Assembly (NCBI GenBank): GCA_000963575.1
Contig: CP011077.1
Location: forward strand, 3,162,001-3,226,000
Direction of reading: 5' to 3'
DNA from: Klebsiella michiganensis
Lineage (GTDB): Bacteria > Pseudomonadota > Gammaproteobacteria > Enterobacterales > Enterobacteriaceae
DNA length: 64,000 nucleotides
Position numbers and translations under genes: made by a program. Position 1 is the stretch's first letter. Each line of letters opens with the position of its first letter. Below the pieces are notes generated by a model that was not told the DNA's origin, searched no databases, and saw only the letters and a program-made list of their open reading frames with translations. Positions 43,594 through 53,769 of this stretch are shown here, piece by piece.

Positions 43594-46500
43594 TGCAGGT
43601 GTTACCTCCTGGCTCAACGGGCGGCCCGTCCCGCCTGTTTATTCTCCGTCCGGTGGCCACCACGCTATTGATGGTGGCTATCCTGCTGGCGGGGATTATT
43701 GGCTATCGCTTTCTCCCTGTGTCGGCACTACCGGAGGTGGACTACCCTACCATTCAGGTGGTCACGCTCTATCCTGGCGCCAGCCCGGATGTGATTACCT
43801 CGGCGATCACTGCCCCGCTCGAGCGCCAGTTTGGACAGATGTCTGGCCTGAAACAGATGTCATCGCAAAGTGCCGGGGGGGCGTCAGTTATCACCCTTCA
43901 GTTCCAGCTGACGCTGGCGCTTGACGTTGCTGAGCAAGAAGTCCAGGCGGCAATCAACGCCGCCACCAACCTCCTGCCGACCGATCTGCCAAACCCACCG
44001 GTTTACAGCAAGGTCAACCCGGCAGATCCACCTATCATGACGCTGGCCGTGACCTCAACCGCCCTGCCGATGACGCAGGTGGAAGATATGGTTGAAACCC
44101 GCGTAGCCCAGAAAATTTCCCAGGTTTCTGGCGTAGGCCTGGTTACGCTGGCGGGCGGCCAGCGCCCCGCCGTTCGCGTTAAGCTGAACGCGCCGGCAAT
44201 TGCCGCACTTGGCCTGACCAGCGAAACCATTCGCACCGCCATCACCAACGCCAACGTTAACTCAGCCAAAGGCAGCCTTGACGGCCCGGCACGCGCCGTC
44301 ACGCTCTCCGCCAACGATCAGATGAAGTCAGCCCAGGAGTACCGCGATTTAATCATCGCTTATCAGAACGGGGCGCCAATCCGCCTGGGGGATATCGCCA
44401 CCGTTGAGCAAGGGGCTGAAAACAGCTGGCTTGGCGCCTGGGCGAACAAGCAGCAGGCCATCGTGATGAACGTCCAGCGTCAGCCTGGGGCCAACATCAT
44501 CGAGACGGCAGACAGTATCCGCCAGATGCTGCCGACGCTGACCCAAAGCCTGCCGAAGTCAGTTGAAGTGAAGCTGCTGAGCGACCGCACTACCAACATC
44601 CGCGCCTCCGTGACCGATACCCAGCACGAGCTGATGCTGGCCATCGCGCTGGTGGTGATGATCATTTACCTGTTCCTGCGCAACGTCCCGGCCACGATCA
44701 TTCCTGCCGTCGCCGTGCCGCTGTCGCTGGTTGGCACATTTGCAGTGATGGTATTCCTTGGTTTCTCCATCAATAACCTGACGCTGATGGCGCTGACCAT
44801 CGCCACCGGGTTCGTGGTGGATGATGCCATCGTGGTTATCGAGAACATTTCACGCTATATCGAAAAAGGCGAGAAACCGCTCGCCGCTGCGCTAAAAGGC
44901 GCCGGTGAAATCGGCTTTACTATTATTTCCCTGACCTTCTCGCTTATCGCCGTGCTGATCCCGCTGTTGTTTATGGGCGATATCGTGGGCCGTCTGTTCC
45001 GCGAGTTTGCGGTCACGCTGGCAATTTCTATTTTGATCTCCGCGGTGGTTTCGCTGACGCTCACCCCGATGATGTGTGCGAGAATGCTGAGCCACGAATC
45101 ATTGCGCAAGCAGAACCGCTTCTCCCGCGCCAGCGAGAAAATGTTTGATAACATTATTGCCGCCTATGGCCGCCTGCTGAGCAAGGTGCTGAACCATCCC
45201 TGGCTGACGCTGAGCGTCGCTTTTGGCACATTGGCGCTGACCATTGTGCTGTGGATCTTTATTCCCAAAGGCTTCTTCCCGATTCAGGATAACGGCATTA
45301 TCCAGGGTACGCTGCAGGCTCCGCAGTCGGTCTCCTTCGCCAGCATGGCCCAGCGCCAGCAGCAGGTAGCGGACGTGATACTGAAAGATCCGGCGGTGGA
45401 AAGCCTGACCTCGTTTATCGGCGTGGACGGCACCAACCCCTCATTAAACAGCGCCCGCCTGCAAATTAACCTCAAGCCGCTGAGCGACCGTGATGACCGC
45501 ATCCCGGCGGTTATCGACAGACTGCAGCAGAATGTCGCCAGCGTCCCGGGCGTGCAGCTTTATTTGCAGCCGATTCAGGATCTGACCATCGACACCACGG
45601 TGAGCCGTACCCAATACCAGTTCACCTTACAGGCGACGTCGCTGGATGAACTGAGCACCTGGGTGCCGCAGCTGGAAAACAAACTAAAAACGCTGCCTCA
45701 GCTCGCGGATATCAGCAGCGACTGGCAGGATCAGGGGCTGATGGCCTATGTCAACGTTGACCGCGACAGCGCCAGCCGGCTCGGTATCACCATGTCGTCG
45801 GTGACCAGCGCCCTGTATAACGCATTCGGCCAGCGTCTGATTTCAACCATTTATACCCAGGCCAACCAGTATCGCGTGGTACTCGAACATGACACCAGCA
45901 CCACGCCTGGGCTGAGCGCGCTCGACAACATTCGTCTCACCAGCAGCAACGGCGGCAGCATTCCGTTAAGCGCGATTGCGAAGGTAGAGCAGCGGTTTGC
46001 CCCGCTGTCGATCAACCACCTCGACCAGTTCCCGTCCACTACGTTCTCCTTTAACGTGCCGGAAGGGCAATCGCTGGGCGACGCGGTGACCGCCATTACC
46101 TCGGCGGAAAAAGAGCTGGCCATGCCGTCTGATATCACAACGCAGTTCCAGGGCAGCACCCTCGCCTTCCAGGCCGCGCTGGGCAGCACCATCTGGCTGA
46201 TTGTTGCCTCGGTGGTGGCGATGTACATCGTGCTGGGCGTGCTGTATGAAAGCTTTATTCACCCAATCACTATTCTGTCGACGCTGCCCACGGCGGGCGT
46301 TGGCGCGCTGCTTGCGCTGATGCTGGCGGGCGCAGAACTGGACGTTATCGCCATTATCGGGATCATCCTGCTCATTGGTATCGTGAAGAAGAACGCGATC
46401 ATGATGATCGACTTTGCGCTGGCCGCGGAGCGTGAACAGGGAATGGCGCCATACGAAGCGATTTACCAGGCCTGCCTGCTGCGCTTCCGACCGATTCTGA

Positions 46501-46715
46501 TGACCACGCTCGCCGCGCTGCTGGGGGCGCTGCCGCTGATGCTTTCAACCGGCGTTGGCGCGGAGCTTCGCCGTCCGCTGGGTATTGGCATGGTAGGTGG
46601 CCTGCTGCTCAGCCAGGTCCTGACGCTATTTACCACGCCGGTGATTTACCTGCTGTTCGACCGCCTGTCGCACTACACGCGTCGCCGCTTTGGCCGACAG
46701 CACGAGGAGGCGTAA
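43593..46715 (+). CDS. mdtB: MdtB, RND multidrug efflux transporter subunit
   Basis: Resistance-nodulation-division pump of 1040 aa that forms a heterotrimer with MdtC; in E. coli it exports bile salts, novobiocin and other compounds. It has the RND layout of 12 membrane helices and two large periplasmic loops. The proton-relay helix 4 contains TGFVVDDAIVVIENI with paired Asp, and the helix 10 relay region is GIVKKNAIMMIDFALAA. It begins after mdtA with a TGATG overlap and is followed directly by mdtC. Confidence 0.97.
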   Translation: MQVLPPGSTGGPSRLFILRPVATTLLMVAILLAGIIGYRFLPVSALPEVDYPTIQVVTLYPGASPDVITSAITAPLERQFGQMSGLKQMSSQSAGGASVITLQFQLTLALDVAEQEVQAAINAATNLLPTDLPNPPVYSKVNPADPPIMTLAVTSTALPMTQVEDMVETRVAQKISQVSGVGLVTLAGGQRPAVRVKLNAPAIAALGLTSETIRTAITNANVNSAKGSLDGPARAVTLSANDQMKSAQEYRDLIIAYQNGAPIRLGDIATVEQGAENSWLGAWANKQQAIVMNVQRQPGANIIETADSIRQMLPTLTQSLPKSVEVKLLSDRTTNIRASVTDTQHELMLAIALVVMIIYLFLRNVPATIIPAVAVPLSLVGTFAVMVFLGFSINNLTLMALTIATGFVVDDAIVVIENISRYIEKGEKPLAAALKGAGEIGFTIISLTFSLIAVLIPLLFMGDIVGRLFREFAVTLAISILISAVVSLTLTPMMCARMLSHESLRKQNRFSRASEKMFDNIIAAYGRLLSKVLNHPWLTLSVAFGTLALTIVLWIFIPKGFFPIQDNGIIQGTLQAPQSVSFASMAQRQQQVADVILKDPAVESLTSFIGVDGTNPSLNSARLQINLKPLSDRDDRIPAVIDRLQQNVASVPGVQLYLQPIQDLTIDTTVSRTQYQFTLQATSLDELSTWVPQLENKLKTLPQLADISSDWQDQGLMAYVNVDRDSASRLGITMSSVTSALYNAFGQRLISTIYTQANQYRVVLEHDTSTTPGLSALDNIRLTSSNGGSIPLSAIAKVEQRFAPLSINHLDQFPSTTFSFNVPEGQSLGDAVTAITSAEKELAMPSDITTQFQGSTLAFQAALGSTIWLIVASVVAMYIVLGVLYESFIHPITILSTLPTAGVGALLALMLAGAELDVIAIIGIILLIGIVKKNAIMMIDFALAAEREQGMAPYEAIYQACLLRFRPILMTTLAALLGALPLMLSTGVGAELRRPLGIGMVGGLLLSQVLTLFTTPVIYLLFDRLSHYTRRRFGRQHEEA

Positions 46716-49700
46716 GTGAAGTTTTTTGCCCTCTTCATTTACCGCCCGGTGGCGACGATTTTATTGACCGTCGCCATTACGCTGTGCGGCGTGCTGGGCT
46801 TCCGCCTGTTGCCGGTGGCCCCGCTCCCGCAGGTCGATTTCCCGGTGATCATGATCAGCGCTTCCCTGCCGGGCGCTTCACCGGAAACCATGGCGTCGTC
46901 CGTAGCAACGCCGCTGGAGCGTTCCCTTAGCCGCATCGCCGGGGTCAACGAAATGACCTCGTCCAGCTCTCTGGGCAGCACCCGCATCATTCTGGAGTTT
47001 AATTTCGACCGTGATATTAACGGCGCCGCGCGTGACGTACAGGCGGCGATCAACGCCGCTCAAAGCCTGCTGCCCAGCGGAATGCCTGGGCGCCCAACAT
47101 ACCGCAAGGCCAACCCGTCCGATGCGCCCATCATGATCCTGACGCTCACCTCCGACACTCTGTCGCAGGGCGAGCTATATGATTTTGCCTCCACGCAGCT
47201 GGCGCAAACCGTGTCGCAAATCGACGGCGTGGGCGATGTGGACGTGGGCGGGAGCTCTCTGCCAGCGGTGCGCGTGGACCTCAATCCTCAGGCACTGTTT
47301 AACCAGGGCGTATCGCTTGATGCCGTCCGGACCGCAATAAGCAACGCCAACGTTCGTCGTCCTCTCGGCTCGGTAGAGGACAGCACACGCCGCTGGCAAA
47401 TTCAGACCAACGACGAGCTAAAAAAAGCGGCGAACTACATGCCGCTTATCGTGCATTACAATAACGGTTCGGCCGTGCGGCTGCAGGATGTCGCCCACGT
47501 CACCGACAGCGTGCAGGACGTGCGTAACGCCGGGATGACCAACGCCAAACCGGCCATTTTGCTGATGATTCGCAAATCGCAGGAAGCAAACATCATCGAA
47601 ACCGTGGACCGCATCCGCGCCAAAATTCCCGAATTACGAGAAACCATTCCGGCGTCCATCGACCTTCAGGTGGCCCAGGACCGTTCGCCCACTATTCGTG
47701 CCTCGCTGGCGGAAGTAGAACAATCGCTGGTGATCTCCGTATCGCTGGTCATTTTGGTGGTATTCCTGTTCCTTCGTTCAGGGCGCGCCACCTTTATTCC
47801 GGCGGTGGCCGTGCCGGTGTCGCTGATCGGGACTTTTGCCGCCATGTATCTGTGCGGCTTTAGCCTCAATAACCTGTCGCTAATGGCGCTGACGATTGCC
47901 ACCGGCTTCGTTGTCGATGACGCCATCGTGGTACTGGAGAACATTTCCCGCCATCTGGAAGCGGGAGTGAAGCCAATGCAGGCGGCGCTTCAGGGCGTGC
48001 GGGAAGTGGGCTTTACCGTGCTGTCCATGAGCCTGTCGCTGGTCGCAGTCTTCCTGCCACTGCTGCTGATGGGCGGGCTGCCCGGGCGGTTATTCCGCGA
48101 GTTTGCGGTCACGCTTTCGGTGGCTATCGGGATTTCGTTGGTGGTGTCGCTCACGCTCACGCCGATGATGTGCGGCTGGCTGTTGAAAAACCGCCCGCCG
48201 GAAAAGAGAAACAAAAACCGTGGATTTGGCCGCCTGCTGATTGCCATGCAGGGTGGCTACGCGCGCTCGCTGAAATGGGTGCTTAACCACACGCGGCTGG
48301 TGGGCGTGGTACTTCTGGGTACGATAGCCCTGAGCGTTTGGCTCTATATCGCTATCCCGAAAACCTTCTTCCCGGAGCAGGACACCGGCAGGCTGATGGG
48401 TAATATTCAGGCCGATCAGAGCATCTCTTTCCAGGCCATGCGCGGCAAGCTGCAGGACTTTATGAAGATCATTCGTGAAGATCCGGCGGTGGACAACGTC
48501 ACCGGCTTTACCGGCGGCTCCCGGGTGAACAGCGGCATGATGTTTATCTCCCTTAAACCACTGAGCGAACGCAGCGAAACCGCTCAGCAGGTGATTGACC
48601 GGCTGCGGGCCAAGCTGGCCAAAGAGCCCGGTGCCAACCTCTATTTAATGGCGGTGCAGGATATTCGCGTCGGTGGTCGTCAGGCTAACGCCAGCTATCA
48701 GTACACCCTACTGTCGGATGACTTAAGCGCCCTGCGAGAGTGGGAGCCAAAAATCCGTAAAGCGCTGGCGGCCCTGCCTGAACTGGCGGATGTTAACTCT
48801 GACCAGCAGGATAACGGCTCTGAAATGGACCTGATTTACGACCGTGAAACCATGTCCCGGCTGGGGATCAGCGTCTCGGATGCCAACAACTTGCTGAACA
48901 ACGCCTTTGGTCAGCGTCAGATCTCCACCATCTACCAGCCGCTGAACCAGTACAAAGTGGTGATGGAAGTTGACCCGCGTTACACCCAGGACATCAGTTC
49001 GCTCAACCAGATGTTCGTCATAAACAGCGAAGGGAAGTCGATCCCCCTCTCCTACTTTGCCAAATGGCAGCCAGCGAACGCCCCACTGTCGGTCAACCAT
49101 CAGGGGCTGTCTGCCGCCTCCACCATCTCGTTCAACTTGCCTGACGGCGTGTCACTTTCCGAAGCCAGCGACGCCATCGACAGAACCATGACCTCGTTGG
49201 GCGTGCCGTCTACCGTGCGCGGCAGCTACGCCGGGACGGCACAGGTATTCCAGCAGACGATGAACTCGCAGGTGATCCTGATTCTGGCGGCCATTGCCAC
49301 GGTGTATATCGTGCTGGGCGTATTGTATGAAAGCTACGTTCACCCGCTGACAATCCTCTCGACGCTGCCTTCCGCAGGCGTCGGGGCGCTGCTGGCGCTG
49401 GAACTTTTCAGCGCTCCCTTCAGCCTGATTGCGCTAATCGGTATCATGCTGCTGATAGGCATCGTGAAGAAGAACGCCATCATGATGGTGGACTTCGCGA
49501 TAGAGGCGCAGCGGAAGGGTGATTTAACGCCGGAAGAGGCGATTTTCCAGGCCTGTCTGCTGCGTTTCCGCCCAATTATGATGACCACGCTGGCCGCCCT
49601 GTTTGGCGCATTACCGCTGGTGCTGACCAGCGGTGATGGCGCAGAACTGCGTCAGCCGCTGGGGATCACCATCGTCGGCGGGCTGGTTATGAGCCAGCTG

Positions 49701-49799
49701 CTGACGCTTTACACCACGCCGGTGGTTTACCTGTTCTTTGATCGACTGAGATTGCGCTTTAGCCGCAAGCCCCGTGAAAGTAAGGCTCTGTCCGTATGA
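46716..49799 (+). CDS. mdtC: MdtC, RND multidrug efflux transporter subunit
   Basis: Second RND subunit (1027 aa) of the MdtBC heteromultimer. It starts with GTG immediately after the mdtB stop (TAAGTG), with AGGAGG 6-7 bases upstream inside mdtB. It shows the same RND plan: TGFVVDDAIVVLENI in helix 4 and GIVKKNAIMMVDFAIEA in helix 10. The N-terminus VKFFALFIYRPVATILL and the body follow E. coli MdtC closely. It overlaps mdtD by 4 bp. Confidence 0.97.
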   Translation: MKFFALFIYRPVATILLTVAITLCGVLGFRLLPVAPLPQVDFPVIMISASLPGASPETMASSVATPLERSLSRIAGVNEMTSSSSLGSTRIILEFNFDRDINGAARDVQAAINAAQSLLPSGMPGRPTYRKANPSDAPIMILTLTSDTLSQGELYDFASTQLAQTVSQIDGVGDVDVGGSSLPAVRVDLNPQALFNQGVSLDAVRTAISNANVRRPLGSVEDSTRRWQIQTNDELKKAANYMPLIVHYNNGSAVRLQDVAHVTDSVQDVRNAGMTNAKPAILLMIRKSQEANIIETVDRIRAKIPELRETIPASIDLQVAQDRSPTIRASLAEVEQSLVISVSLVILVVFLFLRSGRATFIPAVAVPVSLIGTFAAMYLCGFSLNNLSLMALTIATGFVVDDAIVVLENISRHLEAGVKPMQAALQGVREVGFTVLSMSLSLVAVFLPLLLMGGLPGRLFREFAVTLSVAIGISLVVSLTLTPMMCGWLLKNRPPEKRNKNRGFGRLLIAMQGGYARSLKWVLNHTRLVGVVLLGTIALSVWLYIAIPKTFFPEQDTGRLMGNIQADQSISFQAMRGKLQDFMKIIREDPAVDNVTGFTGGSRVNSGMMFISLKPLSERSETAQQVIDRLRAKLAKEPGANLYLMAVQDIRVGGRQANASYQYTLLSDDLSALREWEPKIRKALAALPELADVNSDQQDNGSEMDLIYDRETMSRLGISVSDANNLLNNAFGQRQISTIYQPLNQYKVVMEVDPRYTQDISSLNQMFVINSEGKSIPLSYFAKWQPANAPLSVNHQGLSAASTISFNLPDGVSLSEASDAIDRTMTSLGVPSTVRGSYAGTAQVFQQTMNSQVILILAAIATVYIVLGVLYESYVHPLTILSTLPSAGVGALLALELFSAPFSLIALIGIMLLIGIVKKNAIMMVDFAIEAQRKGDLTPEEAIFQACLLRFRPIMMTTLAALFGALPLVLTSGDGAELRQPLGITIVGGLVMSQLLTLYTTPVVYLFFDRLRLRFSRKPRESKALSV

Positions 49800-51211
49800 C
49801 TGATTTGCCCACCGCCGTTCGCTGGCAGTTATGGATTGTCGCTTTTGGCTTCTTTATGCAGGCGCTGGACACCACAATTGTTAACACCGCCCTCCCCTCG
49901 ATGGCGCATAGTCTGGGCGTAAGCCCGCTGCACATGCACTCCGTGGTGGTGGCCTACGTGTTAACGGTTGCGGTCATGCTCCCGGCAAGCGGCTGGCTGG
50001 CGGACAGGGTGGGTGTACGTAACATCTTCTTTACGGCGATCGTTCTTTTTACCCTCGGGTCCTTGTTTTGCTCGAATGCCTCAACGCTCAATGAGCTTGT
50101 CCTGGCCCGCGTCGTTCAGGGTATTGGCGGCGCCATGATGGTACCGGTGGGGCGCCTCACGGTGATGAAAATCGTACCGCGTGCGCAGTATATGGCGGCG
50201 ATGACCTTCGTGACGATCCCAGGCCAGGTAGGCCCACTGCTCGGCCCCGCGCTCGGAGGCGTGCTGGTGGAGTACGCCTCCTGGCACTGGATTTTCCTGA
50301 TAAACATTCCGGTCGGTATCGTCGGGGCCATAGCCACCCTCTGGCTGATGCCTAACTACACCATGCAAACCCGCCGCTTTGATATTTCCGGCTTCCTGCT
50401 GCTGGCGTTCGGCATGGCGGCGCTGACGATTGCTCTGGACGGACAAAAGGGTCTGGGCATTTCCAGTGAAACCCTCGGGCTGTTGATCCTCGGCGGCGTT
50501 ATCGCCATTCTGCTGTACCTGTGGCATGCGCGCGACAACGATAATGCGCTGTTCAATCTCAATTTATTCAGCACTAAAACCTTTTCGCTTGGCCTGCTGG
50601 GCAGCCTGTGCGGGCGCATCGGCAGCGGCATGCTGCCGTTTATGACGCCGGTATTTCTGCAGATTGGGCTTGGTTTCTCACCGTTCCATGCCGGGCTGAT
50701 GATGGTCCCGATGGTGCTTGGCAGCATGGGCATGAAGCGTATTGTTGTGCAGGTCGTCAACCGCTTCGGCTATCGCAACGTGCTGGTCGCCGCCACGCTC
50801 GGCCTGGCGCTTATCACGCTGATGTTTATGGCCACCGCCCTGATGGGCTGGTTCTGGCTGCTGCCGGTGGTCCTGTTTGTGCAGGGCATGGTCAACTCCA
50901 TGCGCTTCTCTTCCATGAATACCCTGACGCTAAAAGACCTGCCGGATGACCTCGCCAGCGGCGGCAACAGCATGCTCTCAATGGTGATGCAGCTTTCCAT
51001 GAGTATCGGCGTGACCGTCGCCGGCCTGCTGCTGGGCATGTTTGGCCACCAGCAGCTCCCGGCCGGCGGGGAGCAGGCTCACAGCACCTTTATGTACACC
51101 TATTTCTGCATGGCGCTGGTGATTGCCCTTCCGGCATTGCTGTTCGCCCGTGTCCCTAATGAACGTTCGGAAAACGCGGTGATTAGCCGTCGTAAAAGGA
51201 GCGAAACATGA
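49796..51211 (+). CDS. mdtD: MdtD, MFS transporter of the DHA2 type
   Basis: Major facilitator with 14 predicted membrane segments (471 aa, as in E. coli). It carries the N-terminal DHA2 motif LDTTIVNTALPSMAHSLG and the motif A segment GWLADRVGVRNIF. Motif C-like residues are in IPGQVGPLLGPALGG. It is encoded in the BaeSR-controlled operon, but in E. coli it is not needed for MdtABC activity; citrate and iron export has been proposed. It overlaps mdtC and baeS by 4 bp each. Confidence 0.94.
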   Translation: MTDLPTAVRWQLWIVAFGFFMQALDTTIVNTALPSMAHSLGVSPLHMHSVVVAYVLTVAVMLPASGWLADRVGVRNIFFTAIVLFTLGSLFCSNASTLNELVLARVVQGIGGAMMVPVGRLTVMKIVPRAQYMAAMTFVTIPGQVGPLLGPALGGVLVEYASWHWIFLINIPVGIVGAIATLWLMPNYTMQTRRFDISGFLLLAFGMAALTIALDGQKGLGISSETLGLLILGGVIAILLYLWHARDNDNALFNLNLFSTKTFSLGLLGSLCGRIGSGMLPFMTPVFLQIGLGFSPFHAGLMMVPMVLGSMGMKRIVVQVVNRFGYRNVLVAATLGLALITLMFMATALMGWFWLLPVVLFVQGMVNSMRFSSMNTLTLKDLPDDLASGGNSMLSMVMQLSMSIGVTVAGLLLGMFGHQQLPAGGEQAHSTFMYTYFCMALVIALPALLFARVPNERSENAVISRRKRSET

Positions 51212-52602
51212 AACTCTGGCGCTCCGGGATCACCGGGAAATTATTCCTCGCCATTTTTTCCACCTGCCTGCTGGTGCTGGCCATCATGCACTGGGGCGTG
51301 AGATTAAGCTTTGAACGCGGCTTTATCGACTACATCAAGCGCGGCAATGCCCAACGCATTGAGATGTTGAGTGACGCCCTGGGCGAACAATATGCCCTTC
51401 ACGGCAACTGGCGCTTCCTGCTGCACAATGATCGGTTTGTGTTTCAGATTCTGCGTTCATTTGAGCGGGAAGGCGACGAAGGCCGGGGCTTACCCCCGCA
51501 CGGCTGGCGGACCAAGTTTTGGGTGGTCGATCAGAACTACCAGGTATTGGTTGGCCCCAGAGAGAAACTCCCGCGGGACGGGATGCGCAAATCGATTAAC
51601 GTCAATGGGCAGGACGTTGGCTGGGTGGTTGCCTCGCCAATTGAGCGCCTGACCCGCAATACCGATATTAACTTCGATCGTCAGCAGCGGCGCACGAGCT
51701 GGATCATCGTTGCTTTGTCCAGCCTGCTTGCAGCGGCAGCTACGTTCCTGCTCGCTCGCGGCCTTCTGGCCCCGGTGAAACGCCTGGTTGAAGGGACACA
51801 CAAGCTCGCCGCCGGAGATTTTTCCACCCGGGTCGCAGTCGGCAGTCAGGATGAACTGGGGCGGCTGGCCCAGGACTTTAACCAGCTCGCCAGCACCCTG
51901 GAAAAAAACCATAAAATGCGCCGGGCTTACATGGCGGATATTTCTCACGAGCTGCGTACACCGCTTGCCGTTTTACGCGGTGAACTGGAGGCGATTCAGG
52001 ACGGTGTACGCAAGTTTACGCCGGAATCCGTCACCTCACTGCAGATGGAAGTCGCCACCCTGACCAAGCTGGTCGACGACCTGCACCAGCTTTCCATGTC
52101 CGATGAAGGCGCGCTGGCCTACCAGAAAAAATCGCTGGATATTATTGCGTTGCTGGAAGTGGTTGCCGGAGCATTCCGATCCCGTTTTGATTCACGCGGC
52201 CTGACAATACGCCTCGCGTTACCCGATACCGCCATCATTTTCGGTGACGGAGACCGCCTGATGCAGCTGTTCAACAACCTGCTGGAAAACAGCCTCCGCT
52301 ATACCGACAGCGGTGGGCAACTGGTTATCAGCGCTAAAATTATAAATCAGCAGTTTGTGATGAGCTTTGATGACAGCGAACCCGGCGTCTCGGACGAGCA
52401 GCTCAGCCAGCTGTTTGACCGTTTTTATCGCGCTGAAGGCTCCCGCAACCGCGCCAGCGGCGGCTCAGGGCTGGGCCTGTCTATCTGCCAGAATATTGTG
52501 ACCGCCCATGGCGGAACGCTAACCGCCTCCCATTCACGCTTTGGCGGCGTTAGTATTACCGTTGAACTTCCTCTGGAAACAGAAACGTCGAGGACACTAT
52601 GA
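51208..52602 (+). CDS. baeS: envelope stress sensor histidine kinase BaeS
   Basis: Inner-membrane sensor of 464 aa. There are two membrane helices (about 11-30 and 164-184) around a periplasmic sensor of about 130 residues, then a HAMP domain (about 185-237). The HisKA box MADISHELRTPLAVLRG has phospho-acceptor His247, and the HATPase domain has LFNNLLENSLRY and GSGLGLSIC. It responds to misfolded pilins, indole, ethanol and other envelope stressors in E. coli. It overlaps mdtD and baeR by 4 bp each. Confidence 0.96.
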   Translation: MKLWRSGITGKLFLAIFSTCLLVLAIMHWGVRLSFERGFIDYIKRGNAQRIEMLSDALGEQYALHGNWRFLLHNDRFVFQILRSFEREGDEGRGLPPHGWRTKFWVVDQNYQVLVGPREKLPRDGMRKSINVNGQDVGWVVASPIERLTRNTDINFDRQQRRTSWIIVALSSLLAAAATFLLARGLLAPVKRLVEGTHKLAAGDFSTRVAVGSQDELGRLAQDFNQLASTLEKNHKMRRAYMADISHELRTPLAVLRGELEAIQDGVRKFTPESVTSLQMEVATLTKLVDDLHQLSMSDEGALAYQKKSLDIIALLEVVAGAFRSRFDSRGLTIRLALPDTAIIFGDGDRLMQLFNNLLENSLRYTDSGGQLVISAKIINQQFVMSFDDSEPGVSDEQLSQLFDRFYRAEGSRNRASGGSGLGLSICQNIVTAHGGTLTASHSRFGGVSITVELPLETETSRTL

Positions 52603-53321
52603 CCGAGCTACCAATTGACGACAGTACGCCACGTATTTTGATCGTAGAAGATGAACCTAAGCTTGGGCAGTTGCTCATCGACTACCTCCGCGCGGCAAGC
52701 TATGCCCCTACTCTGCTGACCCATGGCGATCAGGTGCTGCCGTATGTTCGCCACACGCCGCCGGACCTCATTTTGCTGGATTTGATGCTCCCCGGGACGG
52801 ACGGCCTGACGCTGTGCAAAGAAATTCGACGTTTCTCCGAAGTGCCCATCGTGATGGTGACCGCGAAGATAGAGGAAATTGACCGCCTGCTGGGGCTGGA
52901 AATTGGCGCCGACGACTACATTTGCAAACCTTACAGCCCGCGCGAAGTCGTTGCCCGCGTGAAAACGATCCTGCGCCGCTGCAAGCGCCAGATGGCCATT
53001 TCCGCCGGGTCGGAAGAAAGCCCGCTGGTGATTGATGAAGGCCGCTTCCAGGCTATCTGGCGCGGTAAACTGCTGGATCTCACCCCCGCAGAATTCCGTC
53101 TGCTAAAAACCTTGTCCCACGAACCGGGCAAAGTGTTCTCGCGCGAAATGCTGCTGAACCATCTCTATGACGATTACCGCGTGGTCACCGACCGCACCAT
53201 CGACAGCCACATTAAAAACCTGCGCCGCAAGCTTGAAGCGCTGGATACCGATCAGTCGTTTATCCGCGCCGTTTACGGGGTGGGTTATCGCTGGGAGGCC
53301 GACGCCGGGCGGGTGATTTAA
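52599..53321 (+). CDS. baeR: envelope stress response regulator BaeR
   Basis: OmpR/PhoB-family regulator of 240 aa. The receiver has acidic pocket residues 17-19 (EDE), phospho-acceptor Asp61 in LILLDLMLPG, and Lys in YICKPYSP. The winged-helix DNA-binding domain occupies about 135-235, ending TIDSHIKNLRRKLE and VYGVGYRWE. It activates mdtABCD, spy and acrD in E. coli. As the last gene of the operon it is likely to regulate itself through the BaeR box upstream of mdtA. Confidence 0.97.
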   Translation: MTELPIDDSTPRILIVEDEPKLGQLLIDYLRAASYAPTLLTHGDQVLPYVRHTPPDLILLDLMLPGTDGLTLCKEIRRFSEVPIVMVTAKIEEIDRLLGLEIGADDYICKPYSPREVVARVKTILRRCKRQMAISAGSEESPLVIDEGRFQAIWRGKLLDLTPAEFRLLKTLSHEPGKVFSREMLLNHLYDDYRVVTDRTIDSHIKNLRRKLEALDTDQSFIRAVYGVGYRWEADAGRVI

Positions 53322-53414
53322 ACCAGGCGTCACGACATCTGGTCAAATTTTCTTTAACCAGCTATCTTTCAGACTGTTACCAACAATGCGTGGACGTCAG
53401 TTTAAGGAGAGGCT

Positions 53415-53702
53415 GTGTCGACAATTCTTATTATGTTGGCTGTATTGCTGGCACTGGTTGTGCTTTACCTGTGCTTTGTTCCGACGGGGAAATCCCCTAT
53501 TACCGGGCTGTGGTCAACATTGCCGACCAGGCGGGAATATCTTCAGGCCCACCCCGACGATATTGCGCCCAACGGCAGCCCGCAGTGCTTTCACTGTCAT
53601 TCTTCAGAAACGCTCGATGTTGGTCTGGCAAGATTTACAGATTTTCGTCGCACCATTATTTGCCGCAAATGCAAACATCAGCTCTGGCGTGAGCAAGATT
53701 AG
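53415..53702 (+). CDS. small membrane protein with a zinc-ribbon tail, function unknown
   Basis: I do not recognise this 95-residue protein. It starts with GTG at 53415 behind a good AAGGAG site 6 bases upstream. A hydrophobic segment at residues 4-22 (ILIMLAVLLALVVLYLCFV) should anchor it in the inner membrane. The cytoplasmic or periplasmic tail has two CxxC pairs (Cys58/Cys61 and Cys83/Cys86) spaced like a zinc ribbon or rubredoxin knuckle. It follows baeR by 93 bp on the same strand, so it could be read through from the operon or have its own promoter. The clear ribosome site and orderly Cys motifs argue that it is real. Confidence 0.7.
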   Translation: MSTILIMLAVLLALVVLYLCFVPTGKSPITGLWSTLPTRREYLQAHPDDIAPNGSPQCFHCHSSETLDVGLARFTDFRRTIICRKCKHQLWREQD

Positions 53703-53769
53703 GCCGTGACCCGGGCAAATAATGAAAATAAATGAGCGGTTTTTAAAGTGACAGCTAAAGGTGGTCATC

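Noticed and set aside
53322..53370. Terminator directly after baeR
   Set aside because: The only pairing (CCAG with CTGG around a 12-base loop) has four base pairs, too weak to support.
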